Origin: Heliocidaris tuberculata
Lineage: Eukaryota; Echinodermata; Echinoidea; Camarodonta; Echinometridae
Reading direction: 5' to 3'
DNA length: 64,000 nucleotides
Assembly: GCA_025618425.1 (NCBI GenBank)
Contig: CM046835.1
Location: forward strand, 14,953,200-15,017,199
This document shows positions 62,424 through 64,000 of this stretch, one piece after another. Below the pieces are notes generated by a model. It saw nothing but the letters and a program-made list of their open reading frames with translations, searched no databases and was not told the DNA's origin. Both the position numbers and the translations under genes were made by a program. Numbering within the stretch: the first letter of the stretch is position 1; every line of letters starts with the position of its first letter.

Positions 62424-63833
62424 GCACACCCCCTCCAAGTATGCAGGTAGCTGGTAATTTATCCTCTATTACCAAATCCTTCGATGTAGGACTTAAAACT
62501 TGCTTACATGGTTACATGTAATTTCTTTTTGTTATGCATTAGTAGATGTACACATACATCAATGAAATTACTATCAAACCAAGAAAGGATCATAGTGGAA
62601 TAAACATTTCCTGTTAATGTGGCTTCTTGTTTCCCATTTATTGTAGGAATCCCTAGTTTTACTTTATTGGGGGGGGGGGGGTTACCACAGTAGTAATGAT
62701 AGTGAAATTGGGTTTTGTTCAAACTTTTCCCTACCACACTTCCAGTGCTTCTCTATTACTTAAGCATTACAGGATCTCAATCGGTCTCAAACACTCAAAC
62801 AATCTTAGAAGAAGAGTTTACAAATCTGTGGGTTTTAATTTCTGTAATGGATTATGCTATCCTAATAACATGAGAGAGTTTCTTCCAAAGTATATGACCT
62901 ATTTGAACAACATATCAGGTTTGGGTCACTGTCGTGGTTGAACATAGTATCATTAAATTGCACCATTTATTATCCCAGACACTGTGTCGTAACCACAAGG
63001 ACAGTGCCTTGCTAATATCCCCTTTGTATCTTACATGGTGTCTTATGATTTGATTTCTGAAATTATTTTGGGTTTGTGGAAACTGTCAATCTTGATGAGA
63101 ATGTAAGGATTCTTGATATAGTGTTATATTTAATTTTACTGCATGATTTATCATCTGTTTCTGTTTAGATGTGAGGGAATTTCGTGGCCAGTTCACTCTG
63201 TCGCGAATTTTCGCTACACAAACAAGCGAAGAATTGATGTTTGGTTCCTGCTGTGCAGATCCAACAAGTAACCAATATACCGCTTTGGAAGAAAGAATTA
63301 ATAGAAATGTAAGTTTTAAGATTTATATCAATTTCAAGTAACAAAGTGCACATTGAAGAAATTTAGCTTTTTTGTCATTATTTTTTTTCTTACTTTATTT
63401 TCTTTTGTAAAACATTGAATGTCACACTTAAGCAAGGTTGATGTGGACATCATTAATTGTGTTTCCATTTACATATAGATTACACTGTAAAAATGTCCCT
63501 GCAGAGTAAAGATGAAATTCGATATAAAAAGTTTGGTAAGTTACATACCTATCGTTAATGTTTGTGTCCACATGTATGTGTGTCTGCTGTTCATCCTTTA
63601 GCTGCAGTATACCTTCAACACCTTGGACAACTTCAAGATGGCGAAATCACTGCGGTATAGAGCAGGCAGCATTGTCGTACCTTTCACCATCACATTAAGT
63701 GAGGATTCAACCGCAACCACGACACAAGCTGACACTGACTTTAACGCCGCTGTAAATCAACCTTCCTTGGAGTGGATGTCATCAGAACTTTTCCTCATGG
63801 GCCTTTCATCACCAGACGTGCTTCCAATCGAAG
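34419..63833 (+). CDS. HYR-repeat and SEA-domain protein gene, 15 exons, 3' incomplete
   Basis: Fifteen coding exons join in one frame (3058 coding bases, 1019 codons plus one base). Residues 1-31 form a signal peptide. Nine HYR domains follow (about 32-784), then two SEA-like modules (about 785-895 and 896-1019). HYR domains are Ig-like extracellular modules, best known from sea urchin hyalin, where they support cell adhesion and matrix assembly. Here each shows the pattern CP near the start, V-x-W, D-x-S/G, a T-A-x-D turn and a final C-x-F-x-V. Every HYR unit starts and ends in phase 1, the usual sign of exon duplication; only unit 6 is split. Introns run from 239 bases to 8.6 kb. The protein should be secreted or, if a membrane segment follows to the right, anchored at the surface. 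Family and architecture are clear; the name and the C-terminus are not known. Confidence 0.85.
34800..35230. repeat. Degenerate C/G-rich dispersed repeat in intron 1
   Basis: Phrases such as GGGCTGCAGCCCCCC, ATTCGGGCAGCGAGGT (repeated at about 34901 and 34934), GGGCAAAAGG (34809, 35027) and GACGCCCCTG recur within 400 bases. Similar phrases appear at 36420-36630 and 39700-40090, so this is a dispersed family with internal duplication. No coding content is seen. Confidence 0.55.
35236..35515 (+). repeat. ACGATCTGATTAGATTTTGG repeat family, site 1
   Basis: Units of about 140 bases carry GACGATCTGATTAGATTTTG (35240 and 35380), GTAGGTCAAAGTTCAGAG and CTCAAGAACCATTTGATCCA. The same family lies at 48655-48838 and 51085-51400. 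Confidence 0.85.
35533..35665. repeat. (GAGTCC)n hexanucleotide tract
   Basis: GAGTCCGAGTCCGAGTC units with variants run for about 130 bases. Ser/Glu or Asp/Ser-rich open frames through it are artefacts. Confidence 0.9.
35735..37262. mobile_element. Possible 1.5-kb element bounded by GGGGCGTCGATCC inverted repeats
   Basis: At the left, CCAGGGGGCGTCGATCCGGG is followed by a G run. At the right, the reverse complement (CCAGGATCGACGCCCCTGG) is preceded by a C run. Between them lie GAT/AAT microsatellites (35836-36048) and G/C-rich phrases shared with other repeats in this intron. No transposase was seen. It could instead be two independent repeats in opposite orientation. Confidence 0.4.
37568..38575. 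mobile_element. Double foldback element, two palindromes in tandem (1008 bp)
   Basis: The left end CGTCACCGTTTTCACGAAGT matches the reverse complement of the right end (CGTCATCGTTTTCACGAAGT). Four copies of a ~250-base arm occur in the order forward, reverse, forward, reverse, meeting at about 37830, 38030 and 38305. Arm landmarks are GTGCGCGCAGCGACAAAAGT, GACATAGTACAGAATTTA, CAAGAGGGTATG and GGGGACGGTT. (AT)n flanks both sides. The arms are very similar, so it is fairly young. No coding capacity was seen. Confidence 0.9.
38576..38622. repeat. (AT)n microsatellite at the right edge of the double foldback element
   Basis: About 20 AT units directly adjoin the element end; a shorter AT-rich tract adjoins its left end. 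It suggests insertion into, and duplication of, an AT tract. Confidence 0.9.
38772..38842 (-). tRNA. tRNA-Arg (anticodon UCU)
   Basis: On the minus strand GTCTCCG (acceptor) pairs with CGGAGAC at the 3' end, leaving A as discriminator. The D arm is GTCTAGTGGTTAAGGC. The anticodon stem GGC/GCC closes loop GTTCTAA, giving anticodon TCT. The T arm is CCGGGTTCGATTCCCGG, a perfect B box. TTTTTT follows within two bases of the 3' end, a good Pol III terminator. The variable loop is short (three bases by my fold) and one anticodon-stem pair is mismatched, so it may be slightly degenerate. There is no intron. It lies antisense inside intron 1 of the HYR gene. Confidence 0.75.
39455..39613. mobile_element. 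Palindromic MITE, family B, copy 1
   Basis: GGGCCCCGTTGCATAAAACT at the left is the exact reverse complement of the right end. GTTACCATTAACGGTAA-type inner repeats continue the palindrome, with a GATTGGCTGTTGAGTGATG centre. A second copy lies at 45201-45363. Confidence 0.85.
39614..41565. other. Intron 1 DNA with C-runs and dispersed repeats
   Basis: It holds a C run of about 23 bases near 39775-39798, fragments of the C/G-rich dispersed repeat to about 40100 and unique A/T-rich DNA. No extra HYR exon was recognised. Confidence 0.45.
41566..42062. mobile_element. Near-perfect palindromic MITE with TTAA ends
   Basis: The arms start TTAAAGGGGGTACCCAATGC and end with the exact reverse complement at 42062. 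They pair for more than 200 bases on each side, through ACCACAATGACGTCAAAGTG. The centre (about 41775-41850) is GCGC-rich and unpaired. TTAA at each edge indicates piggyBac-type insertion. Confidence 0.9.
42059..42475 (+). mobile_element. TTAA-flanked MITE, family A, copy 2
   Basis: It starts TTAACCCTTTCAGGACAGG and ends GGAAAGGGTTAA, homologous throughout to 7141-7555 (reverse) and 44089-44503. Its left TTAA is the right TTAA of the palindromic MITE 41566-42062, so one element inserted at the other's target site. Confidence 0.85.
43085..43312 (+). CDS. HYR gene exon 2: HYR domain 1, cysteine-free
   Basis: The exon has acceptor ATTATAG and donor GTAAGT, phase 1 to 1, 76 codons. It starts DLSPPVFSDDFDVRPF and contains TVTNNSGAVTITSSPSPGSY, FPLGNTTVIVTATDNA and TFTVQVV. 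The HYR frame is intact, but both usual cysteines (in the CP motif and in C-x-F-x-V) are replaced, so no disulphide bond is expected here. Confidence 0.8.
44089..44503 (+). mobile_element. TTAA-flanked MITE, family A, copy 3
   Basis: Same family and orientation as copy 2, with the same ends (TTAACCCTTTCAGGACAGG, CAGAAAGGGTTAA). It lies in the intron between HYR domains 1 and 2. Confidence 0.85.
44721..44960 (+). CDS. HYR gene exon 3: HYR domain 2
   Basis: The acceptor ends in CATTAG and the donor is GTACGT; the exon is 80 codons, phase 1 to 1. Features: RNCPVDQTFSVEPNQVPLAV, TWEVP, FSAGTTKVTYKFTDDAG and KCFFKIKI. Both cysteines are present. Confidence 0.85.
45201..45363. mobile_element. Palindromic MITE, family B, copy 2
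   Basis: It has the same layout as 39455-39613 (GGGCCCTGTTGCATAGAATT, CCATGGAAACCTTGATTTTG, GGTAAGTTTTATGCAGCAGG), with more mismatches between arms and a four-base CATG insertion. Confidence 0.85.
45700..45825 (+). repeat. 64-bp tandem duplication covering the exon 4 acceptor
   Basis: The block starting CCAATCATTTCCATAACGTG, including TATC(C/T)ATCAG and the first 19 exon bases, occurs twice with period 64. The copies differ by very few bases, so the duplication is recent. Confidence 0.95.
45807..46064 (+). CDS. HYR gene exon 4: HYR domain 3
   Basis: The exon is 86 codons, phase 1 to 1, with donor GTGAGT. It reads ADETPPEVVSCPQNVTVSEP, then TPVTWEEPVFNDAVSG, TEGSTQVLYSAMDG and CMFTVNV. Its acceptor region is duplicated in tandem with a 64-base period. 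Only the downstream copy keeps the frame. Confidence 0.85.
47142..47393 (+). CDS. HYR gene exon 5: HYR domain 4
   Basis: The exon is 84 codons, phase 1 to 1, with acceptor CTCCAG and donor GTTAGT. Features: NNPVIVNCPQNIIHWVPGG, VSWVAPNITDDSPF, VGMDTTVSYNATDI and CTFTVSV. N-x-T sites (NIT, NAT) suggest glycosylation. Confidence 0.85.
47966..48220 (+). CDS. HYR gene exon 6: HYR domain 5
   Basis: The exon is 85 codons, phase 1 to 1, with acceptor TTTCAG and donor GTATGT. Features: TEDPVLDCPSNINILVTQEV, VVTWPTPNATDNSGDITITS, PFIASVSGQNDMVTVVAAD and CTFFVNV. The 4.2-kb intron that follows holds the Penelope-like element. Confidence 0.85.
48655..48838 (+). repeat. ACGATCTGATTAGATTTTGG repeat family, left of the Penelope-like insertion
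   Basis: TAACTCAAGAACCACATGAG, GTATCACCATAGGAAGACGA and GTAGGTCAAAGGTCAAGGTC match the family at 35.2-35.5 kb. The unit is interrupted at 48838 and resumes at 51085. Confidence 0.85.
48839..51084 (+). mobile_element. Penelope-like retroelement remnant
   Basis: A 5'-truncated reverse transcriptase of Penelope-like type is visible in two frames. Features in order: ILVSFDVVSLFISVPVD (about 48918-48968), QIHDLLLTRLN then a stop (about 49074), LKGAAMGSPLSPIIANIF (about 49109-49165), WLRYVDDTFVIW (catalytic YVDD, about 49219-49254), IKDQHPSIKFTMETQQEDS and, after a frameshift, RKPTHTDRYLNYRSH (about 49412). The GIY-YIG endonuclease expected downstream is not found. Instead a Pro/Thr-rich GC-rich stretch with ~48-base repeats (49560-49680) follows. 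The insertion interrupts a repeat unit and is flanked by TAACTCAAGAAC on both sides (48827-48838, 51085-51096). Stops and frame breaks make it inactive. Confidence 0.85.
50834..50867 (+). ncRNA. Candidate hammerhead ribozyme core in the Penelope-like element
   Basis: CTGATGA (50834-50840) and GAAAC (50859-50863) are the two conserved core strands. Between them GGACAG and CTGTCC form stem II with a short loop. AACGTT follows, a self-complementary helix III that would pair best in a dimer, then GTT|G as a possible cleavage triplet. Penelope-like elements are known to carry minimal dimeric hammerheads. Weak points are an extra C at 50841 and poor stem I pairing. Confidence 0.4.
51085..51620 (+). 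repeat. ACGATCTGATTAGATTTTGG repeat family, right of the Penelope-like insertion
   Basis: At least two units (GATTAGATTTTGGGATACGT at about 51157 and GATTAGATTTTTGTTCACGT at about 51309, period about 152) continue the array broken at 48838, with CTCAAGAACCATTTGA starting each unit. Confidence 0.8.
52440..52567 (+). CDS. HYR gene exon 7: first half of HYR domain 6
   Basis: The acceptor is TTGCAG and the donor GTAAGA. It enters in phase 1 and leaves in phase 0. It reads DIAPVLTCPDITQETATGQA, then SVTWPDVVITDDYTPISALM. This is the only HYR unit divided by an intron; the split falls after the W-x-x-P and D-D strand region. Confidence 0.8.
52807..52939 (+). CDS. HYR gene exon 8: second half of HYR domain 6
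   Basis: A long T run and TTGCAG precede the exon, which reads NTTSSSHGSMIPNMRYDADP, ISVTLTAEDERGNIG and CTFTVDVV, ending in phase 1 at GTGAGT. Exons 7 and 8 add up to 261 bases, the same size as the undivided units, so the 239-base intron was most likely gained within an existing unit. Confidence 0.8.
53444..53706. repeat. Cluster of CGCTATTCAT / ATGAATAGCG inverted short repeats
   Basis: CGCTATTCA-type phrases occur about five times and their reverse complement ATGAATAGCG about four times in 260 bases, linked by GGACC or CCTTATGA. Arms at 53455-53485 and 53498-53520 pair, as do 53600-53640 and 53645-53695. It is a two-fold foldback structure in intron DNA. Confidence 0.7.
54079..54324 (+). 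CDS. HYR gene exon 9: HYR domain 7
   Basis: The exon is 82 codons, phase 1 to 1, with acceptor CACAG and donor GTATAT. Features: EKPVWSNCPSNFTEMAEIG, VVRWAQPNVVDNSGKDPV, FSGGTWPLVYTATDDSNNTG and CEFYVTV. Confidence 0.85.
54638..54886 (+). CDS. HYR gene exon 10: HYR domain 8
   Basis: The exon is 83 codons, phase 1 to 1, with acceptor TTCTAG and donor GTTAGT. Features: ADVPVFDNCPSSPVTVNSDL, AVVNWGEITATDDSGAPTIT, DIGSYNIVYQARDINGNVA and CRFNVLV. The 4.9-kb intron after it holds the large inverted-repeat region. Confidence 0.85.
55165..59282. repeat. ~4.1-kb region: diverged ~365-bp units between 22-bp inverted repeats
   Basis: TATAGCCACAATCAGGGTGC (start of a 22-base match) at 55165 is repeated exactly in reverse complement at 59261-59282. 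Inside, the phrase TGTAGTGTCCGTAACA or a close variant occurs nine times (55753, 55911, 55929, 56706, 58363, 58727 and 59092 forward; 56279 and 56301 reverse). Spacings of 364 and 365 separate the last three. A second phrase, GTTCCTATTCACCCTG, occurs about five times between 57061 and 58316. Longer flanks align (CTTGACATCATATA near 58404 and TTTTGACATCATATA near 56751). No coding frame of note is present. It may be a large degenerate transposon with internal tandem units. Confidence 0.6.
59774..60043 (+). CDS. HYR gene exon 11: HYR domain 9
   Basis: The exon is 90 codons, phase 1 to 1, with acceptor CCACAG and donor GTGAAA. Features: REAPGFVSCPNSFSVPILN, VRVSWDIPTFVDNSIQGPV, GPGSHDIAYTAMDAAGNMV and CSFMVTV. 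It is the last HYR unit seen and the longest, with an insertion around SPPGSPLGP. Confidence 0.85.
60808..60908 (+). CDS. HYR gene exon 12: first part of SEA-like module 1
   Basis: The acceptor is TTCACAG and the donor GTAAGC; it enters in phase 1 and leaves in phase 0. It reads DTIVLDGELLLDVVRGINGQ, then FNPTVDRLGLLRDD. It pairs with exon 13 in the same phase pattern (1-0, 0-1) as exons 14 and 15, which suggests the two-exon module was duplicated. Domain type is inferred from that match. Confidence 0.65.
61285..61516 (+). mobile_element. tRNA-derived SINE in the HYR gene intron 12
   Basis: The tRNA-like head (TATCATGGTTAAGTGG) and B box (GGATTCAAATCC at 61326-61337) are followed by CCTTTGGCAAGACATTTATC, a body shared with 7752-7970. 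It also has GGGTACCCAGTAGGAAGAAA and a tail of ATTATTATTATT. Confidence 0.7.
61614..61845 (+). CDS. HYR gene exon 13: second part of SEA-like module 1
   Basis: The acceptor is TCTTCAG and the donor GTGAGT; the exon is 232 bases, phase 0 to 1. It starts LDYLFRTSSSIAPNFVGIQI and ends LDFASSNTIVPGSFNL. Its length equals that of exon 15 exactly. It lacks a GSVVV-type cleavage motif. Where module 2 has the motif, this copy reads PNFVGIQIRG. Confidence 0.7.
62383..62420. repeat. (CA)n microsatellite
   Basis: About 18 CA units in the intron between exons 13 and 14. A G run of about 12 bases lies near 62670-62681. Confidence 0.9.
63169..63308 (+). CDS. HYR gene exon 14: first part of SEA-like module 2
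   Basis: The acceptor is TGTTTAG and the donor GTAAGT; it enters in phase 1 and leaves in phase 0. It reads VREFRGQFTLSRIFATQTSE, with a CC pair and TSNQYTALEERINRN. A beta strand (F-x-G-x-F-x-L), then an S/T-x-x-Y-x-x-L-E-x-x-I helix, is the usual beginning of a SEA domain. Confidence 0.75.
63602..63833 (+). CDS. HYR gene exon 15: second part of SEA-like module 2 with GSIVV
   Basis: The acceptor is CTTTAG. It reads LQYTFNTLDNFKMAKSLRYR, then AGSIVVPFTITL (G964-S965 of the assembled protein, codons at 63665-63679). SEA domains of mucins and several adhesion receptors cut themselves between G and S of G-S-V/I-V-V, so this copy could be self-cleaving. The exon most likely ends in phase 1 at AAG|GCAAGA, a GC-type donor. 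The open frame otherwise runs into (TA)n. The length of 232 bases then equals exon 13, which supports the GC donor. The rest of the gene lies to the right. Confidence 0.7.
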
Positions 63834-63856
63834 GCAAGATGATATTGGATGTTCTT

Positions 63857-63858
<2 letters not shown>

Positions 63859-63900
<42 letters not shown>
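63859..63900. repeat. (TA)n just after the exon 15 donor
   Basis: About 20 TA units begin 26 bases after the proposed GC donor. A second (AT)n closes the window at 63983-64000. Confidence 0.9.
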
Positions 63901-63903
<3 letters not shown>

Positions 63904-64000
63904 TCTATTTCCTACGGAAAGGCAAATCCTAACAATGCGGTTTATTCCGTCACAATAGAAATTCGACATTAAAGCGAACTTCATATATATATATATATAT

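Overview
The window reads as nuclear DNA of an animal, most likely an echinoderm or a closely related marine deuterostome. It is AT-rich and gene-poor, with long introns, GT-AG splice sites and very many microsatellites. It carries a short internal run of TTAGGG-type telomere repeat, tRNA-headed SINEs, non-LTR and Penelope-like retroelement remains, and many small foldback elements. The main gene encodes a string of HYR (hyalin repeat) domains, a family greatly expanded in sea urchins and their relatives. The species assignment is inference.

Left part, 1-34.4 kb: no complete gene is visible. A minus-strand signal-peptide exon (4690-4762, good acceptor and donor) begins a gene whose other coding exons are not recognised here and probably lie left of the window. 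A CpG-rich, CCAAT-containing patch at 5100-5290 is its likely promoter. Another minus-strand exon-like block lies at 15128-15199. The rest is repeats: a 147-bp tandem array (10.5-11.2 kb), a broken RTE-like LINE (11.8-13.0 kb), a ~1.8-kb element with GC-rich inverted ends (16.2-18.06 kb), a telomere-like tract (18.13 kb), a GCGTA-rich inverted-terminal element (22.0-22.7 kb), a CR1/Jockey-like LINE remnant (27.5-28.9 kb), SINEs and several foldback MITEs.

Right part, 34.4-64 kb: one plus-strand gene fills this region. Fifteen coding exons (34419-63833) can be joined in frame. They encode a signal peptide, nine HYR domains and two SEA-like modules, and the gene runs off the right edge. Every HYR domain is a phase-1 module; one is split by a phase-0 intron. 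The second SEA-like module carries a GSIVV motif, which matches the SEA self-cleavage site. The product is therefore predicted to be a secreted or membrane-anchored adhesive/matrix protein. The introns hold an antisense tRNA-Arg(UCU), a 1-kb double foldback element, piggyBac-like TTAA MITEs (two of them sharing one TTAA), a Penelope-like element with a 12-bp target duplication and a candidate hammerhead ribozyme, and a ~4.1-kb region of diverged ~365-bp units bounded by 22-bp inverted repeats.

No prokaryotic-style operon, CRISPR array or intact mobile-element gene was found. The most interesting items are the HYR-SEA gene with its possible self-cleaving module and GC-type splice donor, the ribozyme candidate in the Penelope-like element, the paired TTAA MITEs, and the ultra-short CAGGGAAATGT palindromes flanked by 7-bp direct repeats.
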